From GCA-002712045 sp028112705 (lineage in GTDB: Bacteria > Pseudomonadota > Alphaproteobacteria > Rhodobacterales > Rhodobacteraceae), in NCBI GenBank assembly GCA_028112705.1, contig JAOGYN010000003.1, forward strand, positions 62,001-126,000: a DNA stretch of 64,000 nt, given 5' to 3'. The notes under the pieces were generated by a model. The model was given only the letters and a program-made list of their open reading frames with translations. It ran no database searches and had not been told where the DNA came from. The position numbers and the translations under genes were made by a program. Shown piece by piece: positions 27,179 through 36,401 of this stretch. The stretch's first letter is position 1, and every line of letters begins with the position of its first letter.

Positions 27179-29729
27179 TTACTATTCGCCCTGGAACCAC
27201 AATTACTTTTCTAGGTAGTGCTCCATTCAATATTTTTTTTATATTCTTATCTGCAAGAGCTAATGACTCAATCTCTTTTTTTTCTAGTGACTTTGAAAGT
27301 GTTATTAAAGATCTCCTTTTGCCATTCACCTGAATAGCTATGGTTACGTCATCACTTTCTAATAATTCCCTATTTGCTTTTGGCCATGGAGACTTGCTTA
27401 TTAATTCTAATTCTCCAAGAGCCTCCCACATTTCTTCTGCGATATGGGGAGTAAAAGGCATCATTAGCTTTGATAAAACTATCAAAGCGCTTATTTTGGC
27501 CCCAGAACCTGCTTTGGACTTACTTATCGTATTTGTTAGATCATATAGGTTTGCTATAGATTTGTTGAAAGAAAAGCTCTCAATCCCTTTAGTGACTTCA
27601 TTGATGGACTGATGCACTGACCTTTCCAGAATTAAGTCCTCATTATTTTTACTCGTGGTGTCATTTTTGGCATCAACTACTAGTCGCCAAACTTTGTTTA
27701 AATGCTTCCAAGAAGCCTCTACGCCTGACGTTGTCCACTCTACATCCCTCTCTGGCGGACTATCAGACATAACAAACCAACGGGCAGTATCTGCCCCATA
27801 CTGATCAATAATATCTTGAGGATCGATGACATTTTTTTTGGACTTTGACATTTTAATTGTAGGACCAACAAATGCTTCTTTACTGGTATCTTTTACCAAA
27901 ATTTTATTATTTTTTCTGTAAACCTCATCTGGAGAATACCAAACCTTCCTCTTTGTGCTGGAGGCCTCTGGTATTGAGTAGGTTTCATGGGTAACCATTC
28001 CCTGAGTAAAGAGAGCATTAAATGGCTCAATTGCTTTTTTTGGCAAATGGTCAGTTAAATTCATGGCGCGAGCAAAAAATCTTGAGTATAATAAATGCAA
28101 AATAGCGTGCTCCACACCTCCAATATATTGATCTACATTCATCCAGTAACTTGCTTCTTGATTATCAACAGGGGTATTTGATCTTGGGGATGTGAAGCGA
28201 GCAAAGTACCAGGAAGAATCTATGAACGTATCCATAGTATCTGTTTCTCTTTTGGCCTTACCGCCGCAACTTGGACAAGAGCAATTTCGCCAAACAAAAT
28301 GCCGATCTAGTGGGTTTCCAGGTTTGTCAAATGTAATATCTTTTGGAAGCTTGATTGGTAAATTTTCTTTCTTTTCTGGTACGGCACCACATTTTTCACA
28401 ATGCACAACTGGTATGGGGCAACCCCAATAGCGCTGTCTACTAACCCCCCAATCACGCAGCCTGTATTGTGTTATAGATTTTCCCCACCCGGTATCTTCG
28501 GCAAGCTTTATAGTTAAATCGATAGCTGTTTCACCTGATGCCTTTGTGATTCCAGTAAAATGGTCGACCCACTCAACAATTTCAGTTTTTGGAGGTACAA
28601 ACGCATTCTCTCGTACCTTTATTTTATTTTCTATGGAGAAAAAGGTATCTATTATTGGTAAACTATATTTTATTGCAAATTCTAAATCTCGTTGATCATG
28701 GGCGGGACAAGCAAAGATTGCGCCAGTTCCATAATCCATTAAAATAAAGTTTGCTATCCAAATTGGGAGCAACTTTTTGGAGTCCAAAGGATGACTAACT
28801 GTTAGTCCAGTATCAAAGCCAATTTTTTCAGCTTTATCCATGTCCTGTTGTGACGTTCCTGAATGCCTACATTTAGAGTTAAAAGAAAGAACGTCTTTAT
28901 TACTCTTCTCTAGATCTTTTGATAGTGGATGGTCTGGCGAGATACCTATAAAACTTGCGCCCAACAGTGTATCTGGTCGTGTAGTAAATACCTTTATCTC
29001 AGAAAAACCGTTATATTTTTGTGTCACCGGAAACTTAATTTCCAACCCAACTGATTTTCCAATCCAGTTAGCTTGCATTGTTTTTACTTTTTCAGGCCAA
29101 TTATCCAGATTATCTAATGCATTTAATAATTCTTCAGAATAGTCACTAATTTTAAAAAACCATTGTGTTAATTCTTTTCGCTCGACGAGTGCGCCTGACC
29201 TCCAACCCCGACCGCTTTCAACTTGTTCATTTGCCAATACTGTCATGTCGACAGGATCCCAATTAACGAGGGCGCTCTTGCGGTAGGCCAAACCTTTTGC
29301 CATCATGTCAATAAACATTGCCTGTTGGTGGCCGTAGTACTCCGGATCACACGTTGCGAATTCTCGCGACCAATCAATGGAAAGACCCAAAGGTAGCATT
29401 TGAGCGCGCATGTCGGCAATATTTTGGTATGTCCAATCGCCTGGATGTATGCCTTTTTCCATTGCGGCATTCTCTGCAGGTAAACCAAAAGCATCCCAAC
29501 CCATTGGGTGCAAGACATTGTATCCTTGTGCAGACTTATACCGAGCGACAACATCTCCCATCGTGTAGTTTCTGACATGTCCCATATGAATTCTACCAGA
29601 AGGATAGGGGAACATCTCTAATACATAATATTTATTTTTAACCTCATCACGCTTTGCGCAAAATATTTGTGAACTTGCCCACTTTTTTTGCCATTTTGGC
29701 TCTGATATCTTTGAATTATATCGAGACAT
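27165..29729 (-). CDS. leuS: Leucyl-tRNA synthetase
   Basis: Class I synthetase that charges tRNA-Leu. At 854 residues it is full length. HIGH appears as HMGH (48-51) in YPSGRIHMGHVRNYTMGD; the CP1 editing domain has TTRPDTLLGASFI and the GTGAIFACPAHDQRD motif with the Asp that fixes the amino group; the catalytic lysine loop is KMSKSKKNV; WDAFGLPAENAA is the LeuS signature. It is the second gene of DUF3576-leuS-lptE-holA. The leader carries a short 7-bp tandem repeat (29764-29790). Confidence 0.98.
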   Translation of the reverse strand: MSRYNSKISEPKWQKKWASSQIFCAKRDEVKNKYYVLEMFPYPSGRIHMGHVRNYTMGDVVARYKSAQGYNVLHPMGWDAFGLPAENAAMEKGIHPGDWTYQNIADMRAQMLPLGLSIDWSREFATCDPEYYGHQQAMFIDMMAKGLAYRKSALVNWDPVDMTVLANEQVESGRGWRSGALVERKELTQWFFKISDYSEELLNALDNLDNWPEKVKTMQANWIGKSVGLEIKFPVTQKYNGFSEIKVFTTRPDTLLGASFIGISPDHPLSKDLEKSNKDVLSFNSKCRHSGTSQQDMDKAEKIGFDTGLTVSHPLDSKKLLPIWIANFILMDYGTGAIFACPAHDQRDLEFAIKYSLPIIDTFFSIENKIKVRENAFVPPKTEIVEWVDHFTGITKASGETAIDLTIKLAEDTGWGKSITQYRLRDWGVSRQRYWGCPIPVVHCEKCGAVPEKKENLPIKLPKDITFDKPGNPLDRHFVWRNCSCPSCGGKAKRETDTMDTFIDSSWYFARFTSPRSNTPVDNQEASYWMNVDQYIGGVEHAILHLLYSRFFARAMNLTDHLPKKAIEPFNALFTQGMVTHETYSIPEASSTKRKVWYSPDEVYRKNNKILVKDTSKEAFVGPTIKMSKSKKNVIDPQDIIDQYGADTARWFVMSDSPPERDVEWTTSGVEASWKHLNKVWRLVVDAKNDTTSKNNEDLILERSVHQSINEVTKGIESFSFNKSIANLYDLTNTISKSKAGSGAKISALIVLSKLMMPFTPHIAEEMWEALGELELISKSPWPKANRELLESDDVTIAIQVNGKRRSLITLSKSLEKKEIESLALADKNIKKILNGALPRKVIVVPGRIVNVVL

Positions 29730-29763
29730 TATTATTCCTTTATTGATCGCATTTTTGTTGAAT

Positions 29764-29790
29764 AAAATTCAAAATTCAAAATTCAAAATT
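29764..29790. repeat. Short 7-bp tandem repeat upstream of leuS
   Basis: The unit AAAATTC is repeated almost four times in tandem in the 74-base gap between the DUF3576 gene and leuS (both minus strand). Nothing suggests it codes. Such a tract may vary in copy number by slippage and slightly alter the leuS leader; that is speculation. Confidence 0.75.
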
Positions 29791-29803
29791 TATTAATGCT
29801 TAA

Positions 29804-30310
29804 TCATAATTTGTCATCACTAATGCGGAGTTGCCTGGCTCTACTTAAGATCGCATTTTCAATAGTTTTTATGGTTTTTGGATCAGCTGGCCCCGATCTT
29901 TTTAACAATACAACTTTTAGAGTCCGTGCGTCTAGTGACGGATCTTGTATGTACACTGTTGCTCGATATTCTGTGCTCGCCCCAGGTGGCTTTCCCCAAC
30001 CTGTTGTTATAACCCCTGAAAATGGGTCTACACCTTCAAGTGGTAAAAAACTTAAAACCTCAAGGGAAGCTTTCCAAATATACCTATTAACTTTCAGAAT
30101 AGTTTCAGAACTGCCTTCATTCGATAAAAGATCAAATATACCAACACCCTTACCATCAGTATCCGTGGGTTTTATATTAAATTCAGCAACTTCCTTAGAC
30201 GGGTTTTCTGATTTGTTAGTTAATAAACTTCCAACCCCACAGCTACTTAAAATGAGCACAACTATTCCACAAATACCAAGATTTTTTATCGCCAACAGTT
30301 TAATCTCCAA
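29804..30310 (-). CDS. DUF3576 domain lipoprotein
   Basis: A 168-residue conserved alphaproteobacterial protein of unknown function, normally found directly before leuS. The N-terminus is a lipoprotein signal with lipobox LSSC (Cys24). The body has the DUF3576 features: KGVGIFDLLS, NRYIWKASLEVLSFLPL, DPFSGVITTGWG and the AILSRARQLRI end. A plus-strand frame of similar length covers the same bases but has no such features. An outer-membrane or periplasmic role near lipopolysaccharide assembly is plausible only from its neighbours. Confidence 0.87.
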   Translation of the reverse strand: MEIKLLAIKNLGICGIVVLILSSCGVGSLLTNKSENPSKEVAEFNIKPTDTDGKGVGIFDLLSNEGSSETILKVNRYIWKASLEVLSFLPLEGVDPFSGVITTGWGKPPGASTEYRATVYIQDPSLDARTLKVVLLKRSGPADPKTIKTIENAILSRARQLRISDDKL

Positions 30311-30491
30311 TTACATTTTAATAGCTTTATAAACGCCAATATACTATTGCTTCAAGCCTATAGTGGATAATGGGGTATGGTTGTAGTTGTTTTCTTTAGT
30401 GTGGCTTCTTGGCATCACATGTTTCTTTCATTAACATAAAACAGGAGACGTGCTTGACCCAGTCTCAATAAAAGTGGATTTACTTAAATAA

Positions 30492-30516
30492 CTCAATTTG
30501 GAATCCCTGAATTGAG
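30492..30516 (+). promoter_or_regulatory. Hairpin in the porin leader
   Basis: CTCAATT (30492-30498) and AATTGAG (30510-30516) can form a 7-bp stem about 30 bases before the porin start, which has GAGG as ribosome binding site. 5' hairpins commonly stabilise the mRNA of abundant outer-membrane proteins; the role here is inferred. I could not assign a convincing -35/-10 pair. Confidence 0.45.
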
Positions 30517-30546
30517 AAATAGTATAACTTAATCGAGGAAAAAAAA

Positions 30547-31386
30547 ATGAAAAAAATTCTTCTTACTACTTCCGCTCTGACCCTGCTTGCAGGCGCAGCA
30601 GCAGCAGATGTAAACCTTAGTGGTTACGGCCGTATAGGCATTAGTACAACAGGCGGCGCGTCTTCACAGTACACAAGAATGAACTTAGACTTCTCTGGCT
30701 CATCAACAACTGATGGTGGCGTAACTCTGACAGCAAAAACTCGCTACCGAACAACTGGATCGGCTACAGGCCTTTTTTCTGGTCCACAGGCAAGTATCTC
30801 AAATGGCGCAATGAGCTTAACAGTTGGTAACGCAGCTGGTGCAGTTGCTCAGACAGCAGGAGTTTGGGGTTGTGGAACAGTTATGTGGGGTTGTCATGAC
30901 TTGACAGATGATGGTTGGGCTAGCAATTGGGCAACTAGATCTAGTGGTGGAGCTGGTCCTGACGTTATACGTTTAGACATGGCACTAGGTGGAGCAAGTG
31001 TTTCTGTTTCAGGTGGCAACGGTAACGATGCAGAGCTAGCAGTCTCAATGCCTATGGGTGCCGGTTCAGTTGGCATCGGGTATGACAATGATAATGCAGA
31101 TACACAAAAAGCAATTACTCAAGTAAACTACTCAGGCTCAGTTGGTGATATGGGTGTTGGTGTTAAGCTTGCACAACAAAATGCTGTAACTGCTTATATA
31201 GCGTCTGTTTCAGCTCCAGCAGGAGGCGGTAGTGTGTATATATTTGCCGGTAAGCAGTTGGACACGAATAACAATTATGGACTTCGTTATAACCAGTCTT
31301 TAGGCGGCGGAGCATCTATGCATGTAGGCGCAAATAACATTGCTGGTACAACAACAGTCGGAGCCGGCGTACATTTCGGATTCTAA
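30547..31386 (+). CDS. Outer-membrane porin, Rhodobacter type
   Basis: Trimeric beta-barrel porin for small solutes. The 279-residue precursor has a signal peptide cleaved after Ala20 (GAAAA then DVNLSGYGRIGI, the usual mature start of Rhodobacter porins) and ends with VGAGVHFGF, the C-terminal Phe that the Bam machinery recognises. Alternating Gly/Ser and aromatic residues fit 16 strands, though it is shorter than the typical 300 or so residues. Two Cys in WGCGTVMWGCHD, presumably in an external loop or the constriction loop, could form a disulfide. It has its own terminator, so it is expressed alone. Confidence 0.92.
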   Translation: MKKILLTTSALTLLAGAAAADVNLSGYGRIGISTTGGASSQYTRMNLDFSGSSTTDGGVTLTAKTRYRTTGSATGLFSGPQASISNGAMSLTVGNAAGAVAQTAGVWGCGTVMWGCHDLTDDGWASNWATRSSGGAGPDVIRLDMALGGASVSVSGGNGNDAELAVSMPMGAGSVGIGYDNDNADTQKAITQVNYSGSVGDMGVGVKLAQQNAVTAYIASVSAPAGGGSVYIFAGKQLDTNNNYGLRYNQSLGGGASMHVGANNIAGTTTVGAGVHFGF

Positions 31387-31413
31387 TCCATTCTATCGGA
31401 TAATTTGTTAATG

Positions 31414-31441
31414 AAAGAGCGGGATTTTCCCGCTCTTTTTT
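31414..31441 (+). terminator. Rho-independent terminator of the porin gene
   Basis: A perfect 11-bp stem (31414-31424 with 31428-31438), GC-rich in the middle, with a 3-base loop and a run of T to 31441. It lies 28 bases after the porin stop and is the clearest intrinsic terminator in the window. Confidence 0.93.
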
Positions 31442-31512
31442 ATTTGTAGTATTTTCTATAATACAAATTATAATAACATTAGATTATTTAATGCTGGAAA
31501 TTTTAATAAAAC

Positions 31513-32169
31513 ATGCAGTTATCAAAAGTAAAAGAATCAATACGAAAATCTGAACTGAGAGCAAAAATTCTTTTAGGGTCAGTCCAGTTAATAGCAGTTT
31601 CAAAAGTGCAACCAAATAATAAGATAGAATCTGTCCTAAAAGAAGGTCATCGCTGCTTTGGGGAAAATAGAGTTCAAGAAGCTTTAGGTAAATGGCCTGG
31701 TTTCAGAAATAGTTATGATAATATTGAACTTCATTTAATTGGGCCATTGCAAACAAATAAGGCAAGGCAAGCATTTGATACTTTTAATGTCATTCAGACA
31801 TTGGATCGTGTTAAATTAGCAAAATCATTTGCAAGTCTGGCTCAAGAAAAAGGGTTTTGCCCATCATTATTTATACAAGTCAATACTGGAGAAGAGCCTC
31901 AAAAAGCAGGCATTTTTCCTGAACAACTTGATTCATTCATTAAAGAATGTAGATTAATGGATCTTCCAATTGAGGGACTTATGTGTATTCCACCAATAGA
32001 TGAAGAACCTTCGTTACACTTTTCTTTATTAAAGAAACTGCAAGAACGAAACGACGTTAATTCATTATCAATGGGAATGAGTTCAGATTTTGAAACGGCC
32101 ATTGCTTTTGGTGCTACACACGTTCGTGTTGGTTCTGCCATTTTTGGTGAACGTATTCCTACGCCTTAA
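31513..32169 (+). CDS. Pyridoxal-phosphate homeostasis protein (YggS/PLPBP family)
   Basis: PLP-binding protein without known catalytic activity that buffers vitamin B6 and affects amino-acid pools. In 218 residues it has the family motifs: LIAVSKVQP with the PLP lysine Lys31, FGENRVQEAL, LHLIGPLQTNKARQA, IQVNTGEEPQKAGI and LSMGMSSDFETAIAFGATHVRVGSAIFG, the last binding the phosphate. It converges with the L,D-transpeptidase gene, overlapping by 11 bases. Confidence 0.94.
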   Translation: MQLSKVKESIRKSELRAKILLGSVQLIAVSKVQPNNKIESVLKEGHRCFGENRVQEALGKWPGFRNSYDNIELHLIGPLQTNKARQAFDTFNVIQTLDRVKLAKSFASLAQEKGFCPSLFIQVNTGEEPQKAGIFPEQLDSFIKECRLMDLPIEGLMCIPPIDEEPSLHFSLLKKLQERNDVNSLSMGMSSDFETAIAFGATHVRVGSAIFGERIPTP

Positions 32170-32653
32170 TTATCAATTTTGACCTTGGCTCCCACAGTCT
32201 AAAAATCATACTAAGATCTTTTAATGCAAATGCGATACAGCCTTCAGTTGGATGGCGTGGCTTTCTCCAAGTATGTAAAAAAATTGCAGAACCTACGCCT
32301 GGTACTGCAGTAGGCCAATTAAAATTAGTCACACCTATTAAATCATAAAGGGGGTCGGGTCTCCAAAGCCTTTCATAACTAAATCTATGGTTAGGCTTTC
32401 TCAAGTGATTGTATTTAGGGTCTAGTGGATCATCTGACCAAACATCTCTGACATTTATTTTGTGATTTACATTTATGCGAAGTCTATCACCTCTCGCCAT
32501 CAAAAACATTAAACGCCACGTTCCTTCTGGAGTGATGCCATCTCCTTCGTGAGTCTTTTTTCCAATTCCCGATCGACCAACTGAGCAAGGAAAATGACAA
32601 CCCTTTATCTGAGCACCCCACTTACCTATTAGGAGATCACAAAACTGCTTCAT
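32159..32653 (-). CDS. L,D-transpeptidase (YkuD) family protein
   Basis: A 164-residue YkuD-fold protein with HTWRKPRHPTEGCIAF: His127, His134 and the nucleophile Cys139 fit the HxG-SxGC-type active site. YkuD enzymes cross-link peptidoglycan or attach proteins to it. No signal peptide is visible, so either export uses another route or the protein belongs to the short alphaproteobacterial group whose function is unproved. It overlaps the ribA stop by one base, so translation is coupled, as in other Rhodobacterales. Confidence 0.82.
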   Translation of the reverse strand: MKQFCDLLIGKWGAQIKGCHFPCSVGRSGIGKKTHEGDGITPEGTWRLMFLMARGDRLRINVNHKINVRDVWSDDPLDPKYNHLRKPNHRFSYERLWRPDPLYDLIGVTNFNWPTAVPGVGSAIFLHTWRKPRHPTEGCIAFALKDLSMIFRLWEPRSKLIIKA

Positions 32654-33714
32654 TAACTAAAGTGCCCACTTTTCTTCACTTTGGTTGCTAGGTAATGAGC
32701 ATTTTCTGCTGTCTTACCCACATTTAAGGATACTCTCTCGACTACTTTAATTCCAGAGCTATTCATCATTTTTATTTTATTTGGGTTATTGGTTAGAAGA
32801 CGCGTAGAGTTAAAACCTAAATTTTTTAAAATATTAGCGGCAATTTCAAAATCTCTTTCTTCATCTTCAAAACCTAATCTATGGTTAGCTTCAACTGTGT
32901 CAAAACCTTGGTTTTGCAGCGCATATGCACGCATTTTATTTGTTAGCCCGATGCCCCTCCCTTCTTGATTCAAATACAGTAAGACTCCACTTTGTTCTTC
33001 ACCCATCTGCTCTAAAGCTCTATTTAACTGTGCCCCACAATCACATTTCAAGGATCCTAATAAATCGCCTGTAAAGCAAGCGGAGTGGATCCGGCAAAGA
33101 ATAGGAAGGGACCGATCGGGTGAGCCGATTTCTATTGCATAGTTTTCCTCTGTGCCGTTTTCGTGTCGAAAGACGTGCAATTTGGAGGATTTTGATACTT
33201 TTAATGGTAAATTAGCGCTAACTATCTTGATGATATTTTTATTTTGGGATGCGGCTGCCATATTCTCTGCTGTAATACTGGTTAATTTTTTATCTACTTT
33301 TTCAATTTTTTGGGCTAAAACTGCTGGTAATAATCTTGCTTGTTTGCAAAGCTTAATCCCTATTTGGTGCACATTTGGAGACCCATCCCTTATTGGCACG
33401 AACGGGCCTTTCATTGGGTAATTTAGATCATCGGCTGGATCAGCAATAGCTTTTACCCATCGCCAATCTTTATTTACGTCCAGTTTAAACCTACCAATAT
33501 TTTTATCATAAGCAGTAGTTTTTAAAGTTTTAGCCCGTCTTTTTGTTATACTGAATTCAGCACTTTCATTTAAGAGAGAAAACCGTTCTTTCGAAATTGT
33601 TTCTATGGAAAAAATTAACCAACTCTGGTCATCATCTATAATACAAATAGGCAAACCAATACGTAAGTCATTTCTTGCCCTATCTAATAATTCTATGGAG
33701 GTGGGAGAAAACAC
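32653..33714 (-). CDS. ribA: GTP cyclohydrolase II
   Basis: Opens GTP to the first riboflavin precursor. The catalytic domain is in the C-terminal half of 353 residues: zinc ligands Cys213, Cys224 and Cys226 in CFTGDLLGSLKCDCGAQL, and the GRGIGLTNKMRAYALQNQG loop with the catalytic Tyr/Arg. The extra 150 residues before it (for example VPIRDGSPNVHQIGIKLCKQA) occur in other alphaproteobacterial RibA proteins and have no known activity. It is not fused to RibB. Confidence 0.93.
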   Translation of the reverse strand: MFSPTSIELLDRARNDLRIGLPICIIDDDQSWLIFSIETISKERFSLLNESAEFSITKRRAKTLKTTAYDKNIGRFKLDVNKDWRWVKAIADPADDLNYPMKGPFVPIRDGSPNVHQIGIKLCKQARLLPAVLAQKIEKVDKKLTSITAENMAAASQNKNIIKIVSANLPLKVSKSSKLHVFRHENGTEENYAIEIGSPDRSLPILCRIHSACFTGDLLGSLKCDCGAQLNRALEQMGEEQSGVLLYLNQEGRGIGLTNKMRAYALQNQGFDTVEANHRLGFEDEERDFEIAANILKNLGFNSTRLLTNNPNKIKMMNSSGIKVVERVSLNVGKTAENAHYLATKVKKSGHFS

Positions 33715-33872
33715 AAATTTTGTTCCTAGCTATTAATTCTTCATGTTTAAGCTATAGTACCATTTAAACAAAAGTGAAGGTATTCTAATTAATAATGTAT
33801 TAATAATTTAAGATTTTTGATATAAGAAATTAATAAGAAACTATTTTAGATGAAAATATATGGTAGAAAAAG

Positions 33873-34532
33873 ATGATTAAAGAGGCTGGAAAAGTAGTTT
33901 TAATAAGCGCTGATCGTAATTTAAATCAAGCTTTAGCTGGCCAATTTGAACTAGTTGATTTTCTAGAATTTAAGTTTTTTCCTGATCTGGATGACTACAA
34001 AGATAATAATCATCCAGATTTGATTATTTATAATAATGAGGTTAAAATACTTCAGCTTCTGGACATTAAAAACCATATAAAAACTAATAAACCTTCTTGT
34101 CCTAAAATCATACTTAATGATTACTTGGATTATTCAGTGAAATTAAAATTAGATGAGAAGAATGATTGTATCTTTATTGATAAGCCATTTAGTTATGACT
34201 TTTTAGAAAAAGTTATTTTTGATACTCTCAAAAGCTACTTATCGAAAGTAATTTATTTGGATAATGTTACATTTTATCCAATCAAAAAACTTTTAGTAAA
34301 TAGTTCAAATTTGGAAATACGATTAACCGAAAAAGAAACATATATTCTGCTATTCCTTTATTATTCAGTAAATAAGGTGATTTCAAAAGAATATTTACTG
34401 AATAAAGTTTGGGGGTATAGCAATGGTGTTAACACCCATACTTTGGAGACACATTTATATTATTTGCGCAAAAAACTTGATAATGATAAGTTAATTACCA
34501 CTGAAAAAGGTGGTTATCTCTTATCACTTTGA
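33873..34532 (+). CDS. Orphan OmpR-type response regulator with degenerate receiver
   Basis: A 219-residue protein with an N-terminal receiver-like domain (about 7-120) and a C-terminal winged helix (about 130-219; LTEKETYILLFLYY, ETHLYYLRKKLDN, TTEKGGYLL). The receiver lacks the phosphoacceptor: the expected Asp at the end of PDLIIY is Asn54, and the acidic pair after the first strand is reduced to Asp14. The conserved Lys-Pro (104-105) remains. No sensor kinase is nearby. It probably works without phosphorylation as a DNA-binding regulator; target unknown. It precedes xth by 57 bases, so it may share its transcript. Confidence 0.83.
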   Translation: MIKEAGKVVLISADRNLNQALAGQFELVDFLEFKFFPDLDDYKDNNHPDLIIYNNEVKILQLLDIKNHIKTNKPSCPKIILNDYLDYSVKLKLDEKNDCIFIDKPFSYDFLEKVIFDTLKSYLSKVIYLDNVTFYPIKKLLVNSSNLEIRLTEKETYILLFLYYSVNKVISKEYLLNKVWGYSNGVNTHTLETHLYYLRKKLDNDKLITTEKGGYLLSL

Positions 34533-34589
34533 GTCCTTATTGATCGGTTTATTCTTTTCTTCAACTTCGTTTAATTTATGGGTGTATTT

Positions 34590-35375
34590 ATGAAAATTTG
34601 TTCTTGGAATGTTAACTCAATAAGATTGCGGGAACTTCAAATTTTAAGAGTTTTAAAAGAGCACTGCCCTGATGTTATCTGCCTTCAAGAATGTAAGGCT
34701 CCAATAGAAAAGTTTCCAACTCAAGGGTTTTACAATCTTGGATACGAATATATGATTGGTCGGGGCCAAAAGGGTTATAATGGAGTGGCTATTTTTTCCA
34801 AAATACCTATTATTGATGAGTTTTCAATTGATTTTGCGGATTTAAAGCATGCTAGACATATAGCTGGTCATCTTAAGAATGGCTTTGTTATCCACAATTT
34901 TTATGTACCAGCAGGTGGTGATGAACCAAATATCGTAAACAATGCGAAATTTGCGCAAAAGTTAGCATTTTTGGATGCTATGAAAAACTGGTTTGATGTA
35001 AATAAGCCAAAAAGGGCAATTTTAGTGGGAGATTTGAATATTGCTCCGAATGAGGATGATGTTTGGGACCACAAAAAATTATCCAAAATTGTATCGCACA
35101 CACCACTAGAGATTAAAAAATTATCAGAGGTTATGAAGTCTGGACATTGGATTGACGTTTTTCGTAAAACAATGCCAGATGGAAAACTTTATTCATGGTG
35201 GTCTTATAGAGCGAAAGATTGGCAGCTAGCAGACAAGGGAAGAAGACTTGATCACATTTGGGTATCATCAGACTTAAGTGGGTTAGACTTTAAAAATTCC
35301 ATTTTCCGGGATGCGAGAGGATGGGAGAGGCCTTCGGACCATGCTCCAATATTTACAGTGTTTGATGAGACATAA
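34590..35375 (+). CDS. xth: Exodeoxyribonuclease III
   Basis: Cuts abasic sites and trims 3' ends in base excision repair. The 261-residue protein (265 if ATG at 34578 is used) has the AP-endonuclease motifs: CSWNVNSIR, CLQECKAP with the metal Glu, GVAIFSK, NFYVPAGGDEP, LVGDLNIAP with Asp and Asn, and SDHAPIF with the catalytic His. MKICSWNVNSIR matches the usual start of the family, so 34590 is preferred; both starts have weak ribosome binding sites. Confidence 0.93.
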   Translation: MKICSWNVNSIRLRELQILRVLKEHCPDVICLQECKAPIEKFPTQGFYNLGYEYMIGRGQKGYNGVAIFSKIPIIDEFSIDFADLKHARHIAGHLKNGFVIHNFYVPAGGDEPNIVNNAKFAQKLAFLDAMKNWFDVNKPKRAILVGDLNIAPNEDDVWDHKKLSKIVSHTPLEIKKLSEVMKSGHWIDVFRKTMPDGKLYSWWSYRAKDWQLADKGRRLDHIWVSSDLSGLDFKNSIFRDARGWERPSDHAPIFTVFDET

Positions 35376-35466
35376 ATTGATTATAATTGCATTTAAATTT
35401 AAGTATTGTGCTTGAAGCTTATTACTTGAGCGCTTAGTTGAATATTAGGAAAATGGAGAAAAAATA

Positions 35467-36375
35467 ATGGACCTAATACAAAAACCACAAAGCGAGAATT
35501 TAATAGTTGATGGTTCAGAGGCAACCTTTATGGAAGATGTTGTTGAAGAAAGTAAAAAACAACCGGTAATTGTGGATTTTTGGGCCCCTTGGTGTGGGCC
35601 GTGTAAAACTTTAGGCCCAGCGTTAGAAACAGTAGTTAAAGAAAATTCCAGCAATGTAAAAATGGTAAAAATTGATATTGATCAAAACCCATCAATTGCT
35701 CAACAAATGAATATCAAATCTATTCCAGCTGTTTTTGCTTTTATTGATGGGCAACCTGTTGACGGCTTTCAAGGAGCAAAAACCCCAGCTGAAATAAGAG
35801 AATTTGTTAAGAAAGTCATTTCTCTAGGTCCAAATAATAAGGAAGAGGAGGGCTTAGACGCTGCGATAGAGATGGCAGAAAAAATGTTAGAAGATGGAGA
35901 GTTTTCAGATGCGTTAGAGGTTTTTTTGGCTATAATTGATCAAGACCCAAAAATTGGAATTGCTTATTCTGGGCTCGTTAGAAGTTATTTAGGTTTAGGT
36001 GAGTTAAATAAAGCGCAAGATGTCATAACCAACCTTCCAAAAGACATGGAAAATATCAAGGATTTAAGCACTATAAAGGCACAGTTGGAACTGGCAACTC
36101 AAGCTGCGTCCTATGCATCAATTGATGATTTGAAACTTTTAGTTATTTCGGAACCTAAAAATTATAAAGCACAAATGGAGTTGGCGGTTTTGATGCATTC
36201 AAATGGTGATACAGAAGAAGCTATAGGAAAATTATTGGTAATATTGAGAAATGATATAGAGTGGGGTGAAGGTTCTGCTAAAGCTCAACTGATAAAAATA
36301 TTTGATTCAATGAAAGCGAATGATCCTATTGCTTTGAAAGGACGGCGACAATTAAGTTCAATTATTTTTGCTTAA
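35467..36375 (+). CDS. Thioredoxin-domain co-chaperone (YbbN/CnoX-like)
   Basis: A 302-residue protein with an N-terminal thioredoxin domain, active site WCGPC (Cys43 and Cys46), and a C-terminal half of TPR-like helices (about 130-300; GLDAAIEMAEKMLEDGEF, YSGLVRSYLGLGELNKAQ). The family protects proteins during oxidative stress and passes them to chaperones; E. coli YbbN has SxxC, whereas this one keeps both Cys and may be redox active. GGAGAAAA lies before the ATG. Followed after 26 bases by a LON-domain gene, a pair conserved in the group. Confidence 0.92.
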   Translation: MDLIQKPQSENLIVDGSEATFMEDVVEESKKQPVIVDFWAPWCGPCKTLGPALETVVKENSSNVKMVKIDIDQNPSIAQQMNIKSIPAVFAFIDGQPVDGFQGAKTPAEIREFVKKVISLGPNNKEEEGLDAAIEMAEKMLEDGEFSDALEVFLAIIDQDPKIGIAYSGLVRSYLGLGELNKAQDVITNLPKDMENIKDLSTIKAQLELATQAASYASIDDLKLLVISEPKNYKAQMELAVLMHSNGDTEEAIGKLLVILRNDIEWGEGSAKAQLIKIFDSMKANDPIALKGRRQLSSIIFA

Positions 36376-36401
36376 TGTATAAATAGTTCTAGGTTAAAAT
36401 T

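Noticed and set aside
29796..30332. 178-residue plus-strand frame over the DUF3576 gene
   Set aside because: It is slightly longer than the real gene but lacks any motif; the minus strand has a lipobox and the DUF3576 pattern and the expected place before leuS.
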